Shown: positions 8,178 through 17,351 of the stretch, piece by piece
How the letters are laid out: every line of letters begins with the position of its first letter
Position numbering within the stretch: the stretch's first letter is position 1
Assembly: GCF_037204085.1 (NCBI RefSeq)
Contig: NZ_JBBCBW010000012.1
Span: forward strand, 1-64,000
DNA length: 64,000 nt
From: Variovorax sp037204085
GTDB taxonomy: Bacteria > Pseudomonadota > Gammaproteobacteria > Burkholderiales > Burkholderiaceae_C
Reading direction: 5' to 3'
Notes under the pieces: generated by a model
The model's database searches: none
What the model was told of the DNA's origin: nothing
The model's input: only the letters and a program-made list of their open reading frames with translations
Translations under genes and position numbers: made by a program

Positions 8178-9227
8178 ATGCGGGATAACCCTTCAACCGA
8201 TGCGCGGCGCGCCCGCGTGGTCGACATCGCGCGTGCGGCCAAAGTGTCGACCGCCACCGTCGACCGCGTGCTCAATAAACGGCCCGGCGTGCGCGACGCC
8301 ACGGTGCAGCGCGTGCTCAAGGCCGCCGGCGATCTCGACTATCTGCCCGGCCCCGAGCTCTATGCCGCGCTCACGCCGCCGCCGCTCAGGCTGGTGTTCC
8401 TGCTGCCGGCCGGCACCAACCGCTTCATTCGCATGCTTGGCGACATGGTGGGGTATTCGCAGGAGCACTGGGCGCCGTTCAACGTGCAGTGCCGCACCGT
8501 GTTCATCGAGAGCTTCAATCCGCATGAGCTGGCCGATGCGCTGCGGCGCCACGGGCAGCGTTGCGACGGCATTGCGATGATGGCGCTGGAACACCCCGCG
8601 GTGCGCGAGGCGGTGGCGGCGCTTGCCGCGCGCGGGCTGCCGGTGGTCACGCTCATTTCAGACCTGTCGAACTCCGAACGCGCCGCTTTTGTGGGCTTGG
8701 ACAACCGCGCCGCCGGGCGCACGGCCGGCTATCTCATCGGGCGGTTCATCGGCGCGCGTGCCGCTAAGGTTGCTCTCATCGCGGGCAGCCTGAGCTACAA
8801 GGCCCACGAAGAGCGTGAAGCCGGCTTTCTGCACGTGATCGACGAGATGTTCCCCAGGCTCGAAGTGGTGGGCCTGCGCGAGGGCCAGGACGACGCCGGC
8901 AAGAACTACCGCCAGACCCGCGCATTGCTGGAGCAATACCCCGACATGGGCGGCATCTACAACATTGGTGGCGCATCCGATGGCGTGGCGCGGGCGCTGA
9001 AGGAAGCGGGGCGCGAACAGAAGGTCGTCTTCATCGGGCACGGCCTAACGCCCGATACGCGCACGCTGCTGATCGACGGCAGCATGGACGCGGTAATTAC
9101 CCAAAGCCCGCACACCACCCTCATGAACTGCGTGCGCATTTTTGCCAACCTGCGCGACGGGCGCGAAGCACTCAGCGGGGTGGAAACCACCCGCAGCCAG
9201 GTGATCTTTCGCGAGAACCTGCCTTAG
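8178..9227 (+). CDS. LacI-family transcriptional regulator
   Basis: A 349-residue repressor-type protein. An N-terminal helix-turn-helix (about residues 14-33, VDIARAAKVSTATVDRVLN) with hinge precedes a periplasmic-binding-protein-like sugar domain (LRLVFLLPAGTN onward, ending near DAVITQSPHTT). The TVDRVLN form, with Asp where lac repressor has Ser, is common in regulators of sugar-acid transport operons. It is transcribed away from dctP across a shared promoter region and probably represses the TRAP/RuBisCO-like operon until the substrate binds. Confidence 0.9.
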   Translation: MRDNPSTDARRARVVDIARAAKVSTATVDRVLNKRPGVRDATVQRVLKAAGDLDYLPGPELYAALTPPPLRLVFLLPAGTNRFIRMLGDMVGYSQEHWAPFNVQCRTVFIESFNPHELADALRRHGQRCDGIAMMALEHPAVREAVAALAARGLPVVTLISDLSNSERAAFVGLDNRAAGRTAGYLIGRFIGARAAKVALIAGSLSYKAHEEREAGFLHVIDEMFPRLEVVGLREGQDDAGKNYRQTRALLEQYPDMGGIYNIGGASDGVARALKEAGREQKVVFIGHGLTPDTRTLLIDGSMDAVITQSPHTTLMNCVRIFANLRDGREALSGVETTRSQVIFRENLP

Positions 9228-9234
9228 CTGCCGT

Positions 9235-10038
9235 TCAGCCGGGCCACTGGAAGCGCGGCGCGCGCTTGGCGAGGAAGTCCGCCACGGCGTCGCGGTGGCC
9301 GGCGGTTCCCATGGCCAGCGCCTGCGCGCTGGCCTCCAGTTCGAGCCGGGTGTCCAGGTCGTCCGAAGCAGCCAGGCTGCGCTTGATGAGGCTCACCGCC
9401 GAGGGCGATGCGCCTGCAAAGCTGTCGGCCAGCGCGCGTGCGCGGGGCAGCAATTGCCCGGGCGCCTGCAGCTCCATGGCCAGGCCGAGGCGCAGCGCTT
9501 CTTCGCCGCCGACTTCGCGGCCCGAAAGCATCAGCTCCTTGGCGCGTTGCGCACCGACGATGCGCGGCAGGGTATAGAAGGTGCCGCAGTCGGGCACGAG
9601 CCCGATTTTGATGAAAGACACGCACAGGCGCGCGCGCGGCGTGGCAATCACGAAGTCGGCGGCCATGGCCAGCCCGAAGCCGGCGCCGAAGGCCGCACCA
9701 TCGACCGCGGCAACCACGGGGCGGTCGAGCGTGATGAGGTCGCGCAGCCAGCCGTGCAGATCGTGCAGGCGCTCGCGCCAGCCCTGGTTGTCCAGCCCCG
9801 CGCTTGCAATGCTGCGCAGATCGCCGCCGGAGCAGAAGTGCCCGCCGGCACCGGTGATGACGAGCGCGCGCACGCCGCGGTTGCGCCGAACGCGCTGTAC
9901 CGCATCGGCCACTTCTTCGCGCATGGCGGGGCCGAGCGCGTTGCGGGTGGCGGGGTCGTCGAGCGTCAACACGGCCGTCGAGCCCTCGGTTTCGAAGCGG
10001 ATGCGCTCGTAGGTAGGGGAAGCTTCGGGTGTGGTCAT
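9235..10038 (-). CDS. Crotonase-family enoyl-CoA isomerase/hydratase, PaaG-like
   Basis: Enoyl-CoA hydratase/isomerase fold, 267 residues. The oxyanion loop is HFCSGGDL. At the position of the usual second catalytic glutamate the protein instead reads FIKIGLVPDCG, with Asp150 in the VPD motif typical of PaaG, a ring-opening/delta3-delta2 isomerase. It therefore probably shifts a double bond rather than hydrating it. The next gene upstream is a dienoyl-CoA-reductase-like SDR 24 bases away, a natural partner for unsaturated acyl-CoAs. It converges on the LacI gene with a 7-base gap and is the last gene of the island. Confidence 0.85.
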   Translation of the reverse strand: MTTPEASPTYERIRFETEGSTAVLTLDDPATRNALGPAMREEVADAVQRVRRNRGVRALVITGAGGHFCSGGDLRSIASAGLDNQGWRERLHDLHGWLRDLITLDRPVVAAVDGAAFGAGFGLAMAADFVIATPRARLCVSFIKIGLVPDCGTFYTLPRIVGAQRAKELMLSGREVGGEEALRLGLAMELQAPGQLLPRARALADSFAGASPSAVSLIKRSLAASDDLDTRLELEASAQALAMGTAGHRDAVADFLAKRAPRFQWPG

Positions 10039-10062
10039 GGTGTTGAAGGAGCGAATGTCGGA

Positions 10063-10899
10063 TCAGGCCGTCGGCTTGAGCGCGGAACTCAGGTCGCGTC
10101 CACCTGCCAGCGAACTGCCGCCGTCCACCGGAACGACGGCTCCCGTGACGAAACTGGACCAGGGCGAGCTCAGCATCAGCGCCATCAGCGCGACGTCTTC
10201 GGTGCGGCCGAAGCGGCCGAGCGGAATGGAGGCGGCCATGGCTGCGAGCGCCTCGGGGCCAGGAGCCAGCCTGCGCACGCCTTCGGTGTCGCCGATGGGG
10301 CCGGGCACGATCGAATTGACGCGCACGCCGTCGGCGCCCCATTCCATGGCCAGCACGCGCGTGAGCATGTCGACACCGGCCTTGGCGGCGCACACATGCG
10401 CCTGGTAGGGCGTCGGGTTGGCCGCCTGCGGCGCCGAGATGTTGATGACCGATGCGCCCGGCCGCCGCAGGAATTCATGCGCCGAGCGCAGTACGTTGAA
10501 GGTGCCCACCAGGTCGATGTCGACCACGGTTCGAAAGCCCTTGCTCGACATGCCCAGCGCCGGCGCCACGAAGTTGCCGGCGGCACCTGATACCAGCACA
10601 TCGATGGGGCCAAAGGCTTCGTGCACGGCGGCCAGCGCGGCGCCGATGCTGTCCGCATCGCGCACGTCGGCGCTCCATCCCTCGGCGCGGCCGTCGTGGC
10701 TGCGCAGGCGCTCGACGGCAGCGGCCACGCGTTCGGGCGAGCGGCTCGCAATGCCCACACGGGCGCCGCGACGGGCGAAAGCCTCGGCAATCGAAAGATT
10801 GATGCCGCTGCTTCCACCGGCGACGAAAACCGTGCGGCCCTGGAAGTCGAAGGCCGCTTCGGGCGGCGGTGCGAGAGAAGCTTCTGCGTGTTCGGTCAT
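10063..10899 (-). CDS. SDR resembling 2,4-dienoyl-CoA reductase (DECR type)
   Basis: Short-chain dehydrogenase fold, 278 residues from the ATG at 10899. The C-terminal region (RVNSIVPGPI...TEGVRRL...SFVTGAVVPVDGG) matches peroxisomal-type 2,4-dienoyl-CoA reductases. As in that family the usual YxxxK tyrosine is missing: the lysine sits in VCAAK with Val four residues before. Oddly, the GxxxGxG cofactor motif reads GGSSGIN (residues 28-34), so its third glycine is Asn34. Predicted role: NADPH reduction of a dienoyl-CoA made with the neighbouring isomerase. The altered cofactor loop leaves some doubt about activity. Confidence 0.75.
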   Translation of the reverse strand: MTEHAEASLAPPPEAAFDFQGRTVFVAGGSSGINLSIAEAFARRGARVGIASRSPERVAAAVERLRSHDGRAEGWSADVRDADSIGAALAAVHEAFGPIDVLVSGAAGNFVAPALGMSSKGFRTVVDIDLVGTFNVLRSAHEFLRRPGASVINISAPQAANPTPYQAHVCAAKAGVDMLTRVLAMEWGADGVRVNSIVPGPIGDTEGVRRLAPGPEALAAMAASIPLGRFGRTEDVALMALMLSSPWSSFVTGAVVPVDGGSSLAGGRDLSSALKPTA

Positions 10900-10934
10900 G
10901 AGCGATGTGTGAATGAAGAAAGACGCCGCTGCGC

Positions 10935-11387
10935 TCAGCTTTCCGACGGCGGCAGCGGCAGGTAGCGAAACGATCCGAGCGCGCTGGCCACCAGCTCGCC
11001 GCTGGCGTCGCGCGCTTCGGCGGAGCACGAGACGACGCCGTCGTTGGTCTCCAGCGCAAAGCCGTCGGCCACGATGCGGCCGAGGCCGGGCCGCAGGAAG
11101 CTGGTGTTCAGGTTCAGCGTGACGGCCGTCTTGGTGAAGTCGACCAGCGAGACGGCCGCGCTCGCCATCACCACGTCGAGCATGGTGAGGATCACGCCGC
11201 CATGCACGGCACCGATCACGTTCTGCAGCTCGGGCCGCGCATCGATCAAGAGCCGCGCCCGGCCGCCTTCCGAATAGGCGCGCTCCACACCCATCATCCG
11301 CGTGAACGGCACGCGGGCGTAGGCGTTGCGTCGGTCCACCTGATCGGCCATCTCCGCGGACATTTCGGCGGACATCTCATCCGCCAT
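10935..11387 (-). CDS. PaaI-type hot-dog acyl-CoA thioesterase
   Basis: A 150-residue single hot-dog-fold protein of the PaaI/YdiI thioesterase group. The family core is GAVHGGVILTMLDVVMASAA, where the HGG loop and following Asp form the active site. The N-terminus repeats MSAE twice, with several in-frame ATGs, so the exact start is uncertain; the first ATG overlaps the ligase stop by 11 bases. It probably releases CoA from stalled intermediates of this island. A second member lies at 12941-13423. Confidence 0.82.
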   Translation of the reverse strand: MADEMSAEMSAEMADQVDRRNAYARVPFTRMMGVERAYSEGGRARLLIDARPELQNVIGAVHGGVILTMLDVVMASAAVSLVDFTKTAVTLNLNTSFLRPGLGRIVADGFALETNDGVVSCSAEARDASGELVASALGSFRYLPLPPSES

Positions 11388-12918
11388 AGGTGGCGCGCAA
11401 CGCGGTCTTGAGCACCTTGCCGGCGGCGCTCATCGGCAGCTCCCTGGCAAAGGCGATGCTGCGCGGGCACTTGTAGCCGGCAAGTTCGCGGCGGCACCAC
11501 GCCGTAAGCTCGGCGATGAGTTCCGCGGCGATGGCATCGCTCGCCGCTTCGGCCGCGGGATGTCCCTGGCGCACCACGACCACCGCATGCACCGCTTCGC
11601 CCCAGCGCGTGTCGGGCACGCCGATCACCGCGGCGTCGGACACCGCCGGATGGCCGCGCAGCGCCGCCTCGACCTCGCCGGAATAGACGTTCTCTCCGCC
11701 CGAGATGATCATGTCCTTCAGCCGGTCGGCAATGAATATGTAGCCATCCTCGTCCATGCGCGCCGCGTCGCCGGTGCGAAACCAGCCCTCGCGGAACGCC
11801 TGCTGGGTGGTCTCCGGCAGGTTCCAGTAGCCGCGCGTGACCATGGGCCCGCGCACCACGATTTCTCCGACCGCCCCACGCGGCAGCTCGGCGCCTGATT
11901 CGTCGACGATCCGAATCTCCGCACCCAACCCCGCGCGGCCGACCGAGCGCCACCGATCCCCCAGGCGCGCCTCGCCGCGGTGGTTCTGCGGCGGGTTGAT
12001 GCAGACCGCGCCCGCGGTTTCGGTCAGCCCGTAGGCCTGGAAGAACTCCGCCTCGGGCCAGGCCTGGAGGGCGCGGTCCAGCAGATCGGGCGGCATGGGC
12101 GCGGCGCCGAATGCAATGCGGTTGAGCGACTGCACGCGCGCCGGGTCGAAATGCGGCCAGTCGAGCACGCTCTGCAGCATGCTCGGCACCATCACCGTGT
12201 CGGTGATGCCGTGGCGTTCTATAGCCGCGAGCACAGGCTCCGCGCGAAAGCTCGGCATCGTGAGGCAGGTGCCGCCGACCATCGACTGGCCCACCAGCCG
12301 CCCCATGCCGGCCACATGGAACAACGGGGCCACCAGCAGCGACACGCTGTCGGGCGCGTTCGGCAGCTCGGCGGCGCGCGTCATCGAAGCGGTCCAGAAA
12401 TTGGCATGCGAGAGCATCACGCCCTTCGAGCGCCCGGTGGTGCCGCCTGTGTAGAGCAGGGTGCACAGCGCGTCGCCCCCGGTGCGGCTGTCGGGCAGCG
12501 GGGCGCAGCCCGCAGCCTCGCCGGCCAGCGTGCTGAATGGAATCACCGGTGCCAGGTCGCCCAGCGGTGCGGCGGTTTCGCCCAGTGCGTTATCGGTGAC
12601 CAGAAGCAGGGCGCCCGCATCGGCCAGTGCAAAGCGCAGTTCGGGCACGCTCCAGCGCGTGTTCAGCGGGCATGCCACGGCGCCCAGCCACCAGCAAGAC
12701 CACAGCGCCACGATGAGGCGGTCGCTGTTGGGCGCCAGCAGCGCCACGCGATCGCCGGGCCGTATGCCTCTTGCTTGCAGTGCCGCGGCATGGCGCGCGA
12801 CCGTATCCAGCAGCTCGGCAAAGTCGAGCGAGCGCTCCGAGTCTTCCGCCACATGGCGGAGGGCCGTCTTGTGGGGGTGGCGCTGCACGGCGCGGTGCAG
12901 GCCCTGTGTCAGGTACAT
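11377..12918 (-). CDS. AMP-forming acyl-CoA synthetase (FadD-like) 1
   Basis: ANL-superfamily acid:CoA ligase that activates a carboxylic acid through an acyl-adenylate. Seen: the P-loop-like YTGGTTGRSKG, A5 motif QAYGLTETAG, GWFRTGDAA and DRLKDMIISGGENV hinge, and the C-terminal catalytic lysine in AAGKVLK. ATG 12918 is chosen because GGAG precedes it at good spacing and the start lies 22 bases after the upstream stop; a longer frame to 12975 would run into the neighbouring gene. Length is 513 residues, normal. It is one of two ligases in the island, which suggests activation of more than one acid or of successive intermediates. Confidence 0.9.
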   Translation of the reverse strand: MYLTQGLHRAVQRHPHKTALRHVAEDSERSLDFAELLDTVARHAAALQARGIRPGDRVALLAPNSDRLIVALWSCWWLGAVACPLNTRWSVPELRFALADAGALLLVTDNALGETAAPLGDLAPVIPFSTLAGEAAGCAPLPDSRTGGDALCTLLYTGGTTGRSKGVMLSHANFWTASMTRAAELPNAPDSVSLLVAPLFHVAGMGRLVGQSMVGGTCLTMPSFRAEPVLAAIERHGITDTVMVPSMLQSVLDWPHFDPARVQSLNRIAFGAAPMPPDLLDRALQAWPEAEFFQAYGLTETAGAVCINPPQNHRGEARLGDRWRSVGRAGLGAEIRIVDESGAELPRGAVGEIVVRGPMVTRGYWNLPETTQQAFREGWFRTGDAARMDEDGYIFIADRLKDMIISGGENVYSGEVEAALRGHPAVSDAAVIGVPDTRWGEAVHAVVVVRQGHPAAEAASDAIAAELIAELTAWCRRELAGYKCPRSIAFARELPMSAAGKVLKTALRATYGG

Positions 12919-12940
12919 GTGTGTCTCCAGCCGAGTGGGT

Positions 12941-13423
12941 TCAGTTGGGGCGAGGTGCGCCGCTGGCGTTTGCATCGGCCGGCGCGCGGTAGCGGAAGGT
13001 GCCCATTGCCTTGGCCACCACCGTGCCGCTGCCGTCGACCAGCTCGGCCTCGCAAAAGCACACCGAGCGCCCGCCGCCCGTCGCGCGGCCGGTGGCCACC
13101 AGCCGGCCCGCCGCGGGACGCATGAAGCCGATGTGCATGTCGATGGTCACCACTTCGCGGCTGTAGTCGATGCGGCTGAGCGCGGCATGCGCCATGGCGC
13201 TGTCGAGCAGCGTCATGACCACGCCGCCATGGCCGCCGCCGTGGTTGTTGCACAGATCGGGGCGCAGCTCGAGCGAGACGATGGCCTTGCCGTCGGCGGC
13301 AAAGTCGCGGCTGGCGGCCAGCAGTTCGAGAAAGGGCACGTGGCGCTCCGGACCTGCCACGGGGCGCGAGACCGATTCGGATTCGGGTGGGGCGAGGGTT
13401 TCGTTCATCTGCACGAGGTTCAT
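12941..13423 (-). CDS. Hot-dog-fold thioesterase (PaaI superfamily) 2
   Basis: 160 residues with NNHGGGHGGVVMTLLDSAMAHAA as the hot-dog helix region and HGG active-site loop, and a FMRPAAGRL strand typical of YbgC/PaaI thioesterases. The ATG at 13423 overlaps the stop of the upstream Bug gene (ATGA), indicating coupled translation; an internal ATG at 13408 is possible. It is similar in design to the protein at 10935-11387, but the sequences are clearly divergent, so this is not a recent duplication. Confidence 0.82.
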   Translation of the reverse strand: MNLVQMNETLAPPESESVSRPVAGPERHVPFLELLAASRDFAADGKAIVSLELRPDLCNNHGGGHGGVVMTLLDSAMAHAALSRIDYSREVVTIDMHIGFMRPAAGRLVATGRATGGGRSVCFCEAELVDGSGTVVAKAMGTFRYRAPADANASGAPRPN

Positions 13424-14427
13424 TCGGGTTTGAAGCCGACTTCATCGAGCATCTGCTTCTCGCGTGTGTACTGGGCCTGCGCGTAGGCGCGGAACGCCGA
13501 GCTGTCCATCGGCCAGGCCGCAAGATCGAAGTCGCTCAAAAGGCGCTGGTAGGCCGGGTCTTCCATGCCTTTGCGCAGGGCCGTCTGCAAGCGGGCGGAA
13601 ATCTTCGCATCGAGGTTCTTCGGCGCCACCAGCCCGAAAGGCGACTGGATCACCAGGTCGTAGCCCTGTTCCTTCACGGTCGGCACCGCGGGCCAGCGCT
13701 TCAGCCGCTCTTCGGTGAAGGTGGCCAGCACACGCACCTTGCCGCCCATTGCCATCGCGCCGAAGCCCGGGTCGCCCGACACGTCGAGGTGGCGGCCGAT
13801 GAGCGCGGTGAGCTGCTCGTTGCCGCCCTTGAACGGAATGAAGTTGAACTTGACGCCCGCCGCGCGCGCCAGCCGCTCGGCATAGATGCGGTTGATGCTG
13901 GTGCTGCCGACATTGCCCCAGCTGATCTCGCCCGGGCGCTTCTTCGCGTCGGCCAGCAGGTCCGCAAGGCTCTTCCAGGGCGCATCGGCCGCCACGGCAA
14001 TGCCGGTGGCCAGGCTGGCCATGCCGATCACGTAGCTGAAGTCGGTCCGCGGGTCCCACGGCACCTTGATCATGTGCGGCTGGCGGATGACGGTGTTGTG
14101 CATCACGGCCAGCGTGTAGCCGTCGGCCTCGCCCATGGTGGTGAGGCTGGCCGTGCCGGTTACGCCGCCTGCGCCCGCCCTGTGCGTCAGCACGAAGGGC
14201 TGGCCGATCTCCTGCGAGGCCGCGTCCAGCATGGCGCGCACCACCGCATCGAGCATGCCGCCCGGCGGAAAGGGGAGGATGACGGTGATGGGCTTGGTCG
14301 GAAACTCCGCCGCCAGTGCCGCGGTGTGCCGCCCGAGTGCCGCCGCGCCGAACGCAGCAAGCGCACCGGCACCGAGTGCCCGGCGTGTCAGGCCCGCAGG
14401 AGCGGAAGAAAAAGATGAGGTCTGCAT
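13420..14427 (-). CDS. TctC/Bug-family periplasmic receptor 1
   Basis: Tripartite tricarboxylate transporter receptor, 335 residues from ATG 14427 (GGAG upstream). The export signal has twin arginines (LTRRALGAGALAAFG). Mature features of the Bug fold: KPITVILPFPPGGMLDAVVR at the N-terminus and the binding loop GEISWGNVGS. No TctA/TctB membrane genes occur in the window, so it either works with a distant permease or acts as a sensor. Its place inside a CoA-ligase operon suggests that it binds the acid being degraded. Confidence 0.9.
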   Translation of the reverse strand: MQTSSFSSAPAGLTRRALGAGALAAFGAAALGRHTAALAAEFPTKPITVILPFPPGGMLDAVVRAMLDAASQEIGQPFVLTHRAGAGGVTGTASLTTMGEADGYTLAVMHNTVIRQPHMIKVPWDPRTDFSYVIGMASLATGIAVAADAPWKSLADLLADAKKRPGEISWGNVGSTSINRIYAERLARAAGVKFNFIPFKGGNEQLTALIGRHLDVSGDPGFGAMAMGGKVRVLATFTEERLKRWPAVPTVKEQGYDLVIQSPFGLVAPKNLDAKISARLQTALRKGMEDPAYQRLLSDFDLAAWPMDSSAFRAYAQAQYTREKQMLDEVGFKPE

Positions 14428-14447
14428 GCTTGTCTCCTTTGTTTTCG

Positions 14448-16163
14448 TCAATGCGCGGCGCGTTCGGCTTCGGCAATGGCTTCTTCCTGCAACAGCCGCC
14501 ACTGGACCTTGCCGGTCTCGGATTTGGGAAGGGCGTTGCGGAACACCACGCTGCGCGGCACCTTGTAGGCCGAAAGCCGCTCGCGGCACCACGCGGCGAT
14601 GCCTTCCGCGTCAACCTGCGCACCTGGCTTGCACACCACCAGCGCGCGCACCGCTTCGCCTTGGCGGGCGTCCGGCACGGCCACCACGCACGCCTCGTGC
14701 ACGGACGGGTGCTGGTGAAGAAGGCCTTCCACCTCGGCCGGCCAAACCTTGTAGCCACTGACGTTGATCATGCGTTTGAGCCGTTCGCGCATGAAGAAGA
14801 AGCCGTCTGCGTCGCGGCAGGCGAGGTCGCCGGTGCGAAAGAAGCGCTTGCCGTCGCGCTCGAAGAAGGCGGCCGCATTGGCCTGTGGGTTGTTCCAGTA
14901 GCCCAGCATGAGCTGCTCGCCGTGCGTGACCAGTTCGCCGACTTCGCCGTCGGGCAGCGGCGCCAGCGTGACCGGATCGACGATGCGCGAATCGACGCCG
15001 AAGGCCGGCAGGCCCAGCGACAGCGTCTTGCCATTGCCCGGCGGATTGCCGTGCAGGAACGAGGCCGTCTCGGTGAGGCCGTAGCCCTCCACGTACGAAA
15101 TGCCGAAGCGCTCCCGCAGCAGCGTGGCAACGGCCTGCGGCATCGGCGCGCCGCCGCCGTTGAGCATGCTGAGGCTGCGCAGGTCGCGCTGCGCGGTTTC
15201 CGGGTGGGCGAAGAAGTCGTTCAGCATGGCGGGCGGTGCGGCCCAGGTGGTGACGCGGTAGCGCTCGATGGCGCGGCCCGCGGCCGCCACATCCCAGCGC
15301 GGCAGCATCACGACAGTCGCGCCTTGTGAAAGCGGCATCAGCATGGCGTTCTGCAGCCCGAGCATGTGAAAGAGCGGCGCCACCGCGAGCACCACCGCCT
15401 CGGCATGCAGGCCGCGCCACAGGGCGGCGCCGTACGTCGAGGCCAGCACGGTGCGGTGCGTGTGCATGCAGCCCTTGGGGTGGCCCGTGGTGCCCGAGGT
15501 GTAGGGCAGCAGGCACAGGTCTTCGGGCTGTACGTCTACGCCATCCGGCGGCGGTGCGTCGGCCAGTGCGGTCTGCCACGCCACCGCGCGAGGCACATCG
15601 AGCGGCATGCGGGGCGCCATCACGGCATCGGGCGCCGGCTGCGTGGGCGGGTTCAGCAACGCATCCGAATAGGTGTGCACGACGGCATGTGCGAGCCGCC
15701 CGTCCTGCAGCGCCGGAGCCACTGCCGCGAGCAGCTCCTGCGCCACGCAAGCCACGCGGGCGCCGCTGTCGGCCAGGTAGTGCGACACCTCGGCCGCAGT
15801 ACTCATGGCATTGATCGGAACCACCACGCCGCCCGCACGCACGATGGCGTGGAACGCGACGACGAACTGCGGGCAGTTCTGGCTCAGCAGCAACACCCGG
15901 TCGCCGCGGTTCACGCCGTGCTGCTGCAGGTGGCCGGCCAGCCGCACGGCCTGGTCGCGCAGCGCGGCATAGCTGACGGCGTTCTCGCAGAAGAAGATGG
16001 CGGGCTTGTCCGGAAAGCGCAGCGCCGCCGATTCGAGCTGCTGCCAGAGCGTGATGCGCGGCACGTGGATGCGCGCTGGCAGCCCGCGCGGCCAGTGCGG
16101 CGGCGGGGTTTCGGCGGCGGCGGGGCGGTCGGTCATGGGCGGCGGAACCGGTTCTTGCTGCAT
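14448..16163 (-). CDS. AMP-forming acyl-CoA synthetase 2
   Basis: ANL acid:CoA ligase, 571 residues. Motifs: YTSGTTGHPKGCMHTH (adenylation P-loop), GYGLTETASF, FRTGDLACRDADGFFFMRERLKRMINVSGYKV, and catalytic Lys in SETGKVQW. The VxPAExE hinge resembles long- or medium-chain and aromatic-acid ligases; the substrate cannot be told. ATG 16163 lies ten bases from the acyl-CoA dehydrogenase stop; MTDRPA at 16136 is an alternative start. It probably activates the incoming acid for the dehydrogenase that immediately precedes it in the operon. Confidence 0.9.
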   Translation of the reverse strand: MQQEPVPPPMTDRPAAAETPPPHWPRGLPARIHVPRITLWQQLESAALRFPDKPAIFFCENAVSYAALRDQAVRLAGHLQQHGVNRGDRVLLLSQNCPQFVVAFHAIVRAGGVVVPINAMSTAAEVSHYLADSGARVACVAQELLAAVAPALQDGRLAHAVVHTYSDALLNPPTQPAPDAVMAPRMPLDVPRAVAWQTALADAPPPDGVDVQPEDLCLLPYTSGTTGHPKGCMHTHRTVLASTYGAALWRGLHAEAVVLAVAPLFHMLGLQNAMLMPLSQGATVVMLPRWDVAAAGRAIERYRVTTWAAPPAMLNDFFAHPETAQRDLRSLSMLNGGGAPMPQAVATLLRERFGISYVEGYGLTETASFLHGNPPGNGKTLSLGLPAFGVDSRIVDPVTLAPLPDGEVGELVTHGEQLMLGYWNNPQANAAAFFERDGKRFFRTGDLACRDADGFFFMRERLKRMINVSGYKVWPAEVEGLLHQHPSVHEACVVAVPDARQGEAVRALVVCKPGAQVDAEGIAAWCRERLSAYKVPRSVVFRNALPKSETGKVQWRLLQEEAIAEAERAAH

Positions 16164-16173
16164 GGCTTCGAGG

Positions 16174-17334
16174 TCAGGGCTCGATCGCGCGGGCGATGAT
16201 TTCCTTCATCACCTCGTTCGAACCGCCGTAGATGCGGCCTACGCGCGCGTCTGCCCAGATGCGCGCAATCGGGTACTCGGTCATGTAGCCGTAGCCTCCA
16301 TGGATCTGCACGCATTCGTCCGCCACGCGGCACAGTGCGTCGGTGATCCACCACTTGGCCATGGCGGCGGTTGCGGCGTCGAGCTCGCCGCGCAGCAGGC
16401 GCGCCATGCAGTCGTCGACAAAGCTGCGCGCAATGGCGGCCTGCGTCTGGCATTCGGCCAGCCGAAAACGGGTGTTCTGCAGGCTCATCAGCGTGTCGCC
16501 GAAGATCTGGCGCTGCGTGGCGTAGGCCACGGTGTCGTCCACCGCGCGCTGCATGGTGGCGGCAGCGCCCACCGCAATGAGCAGCCGCTCGCGCGGCAAC
16601 TGCTGCATGAGCTGGACGAAGCCACGGCCTTCGGTGTCGCCGAGCAGGTTGCACGCCGGCACGCGCACGTCGTCGAAAAACAGCTCGACCGTGTCCTGGC
16701 CGCGCTGCCCGACCTTCTCGAGCAGCTTGCCGCGCCGGAAGCCCGGCAGGTCGGCCGTTTCCACCATCAAGAGCGAAACCCCCTTGGCGCCCAGCGCCGG
16801 GTCGGTTTTTACCGCCACGCACACCAGGTCGGCATGCAGGCCGTTGGTGATGAAGGTCTTGGCGCCGTTCAGCACATAGCAGTCGCCGTCCGGCCGCGCC
16901 GTGGTCTTGATGCGCTGCAGGTCGGTGCCCGCGCCGGGCTCCGTCATGGCAATGGCGCCGACCATGTCCCCGGTGGCCATCTTCGGCAGCCAGCGCAGCT
17001 TCTGTTCCTCAGAGCCGTAGCCCAGCAGGTAATGCGCGAGGATGCCGCTGTGCACGTTGAGGCTGAAGCTGTTGACCAGCGCGCGGCCTTGCTCTTCGCA
17101 GATCACAGCCTCATGCAGCACGCCGCCGCCACCGCCGCCGTAGGCCTCCGGAATGCCGGGGCACAGCAGGCCGAGCTCGCCCGCGCGGCGCCAGATGGCG
17201 CGGTCGGGGTGGTGCTGGCGCGCCCATTCTTCCTGGCGCGGCACGCATTCGGTTTCGAAGAACCGGCGTGCGGTGTCGGCCAGCATGGACAACTCGGCGT
17301 CCATCCAGGGGCGTGCGGCAGTGGGCAAGGGCAT
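16174..17334 (-). CDS. Acyl-CoA dehydrogenase
   Basis: FAD-dependent acyl-CoA dehydrogenase, 386 residues from ATG 17334. Family signatures are AMTEPGAGTDLQRI, GAKTFITNG and QIHGGYGYMTEYP. The C-terminal YGGSNEVM has Gly where medium-chain enzymes carry the catalytic Glu. As in long-chain and isovaleryl types, the base is then expected on helix G, plausibly the Glu in LPRERLL. It introduces the alpha,beta double bond; the hydratase-like, SDR and thiolase genes on either side supply the remaining beta-oxidation steps. Confidence 0.92.
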   Translation of the reverse strand: MPLPTAARPWMDAELSMLADTARRFFETECVPRQEEWARQHHPDRAIWRRAGELGLLCPGIPEAYGGGGGGVLHEAVICEEQGRALVNSFSLNVHSGILAHYLLGYGSEEQKLRWLPKMATGDMVGAIAMTEPGAGTDLQRIKTTARPDGDCYVLNGAKTFITNGLHADLVCVAVKTDPALGAKGVSLLMVETADLPGFRRGKLLEKVGQRGQDTVELFFDDVRVPACNLLGDTEGRGFVQLMQQLPRERLLIAVGAAATMQRAVDDTVAYATQRQIFGDTLMSLQNTRFRLAECQTQAAIARSFVDDCMARLLRGELDAATAAMAKWWITDALCRVADECVQIHGGYGYMTEYPIARIWADARVGRIYGGSNEVMKEIIARAIEP

Positions 17335-17351
17335 TTGCTCTCGGCTCCGGC

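Noticed and set aside
10935..13423. Recent duplication of the two hot-dog thioesterases
   Set aside because: They share the HGG fold signature but little else, so they are distant paralogues and not a local tandem copy.
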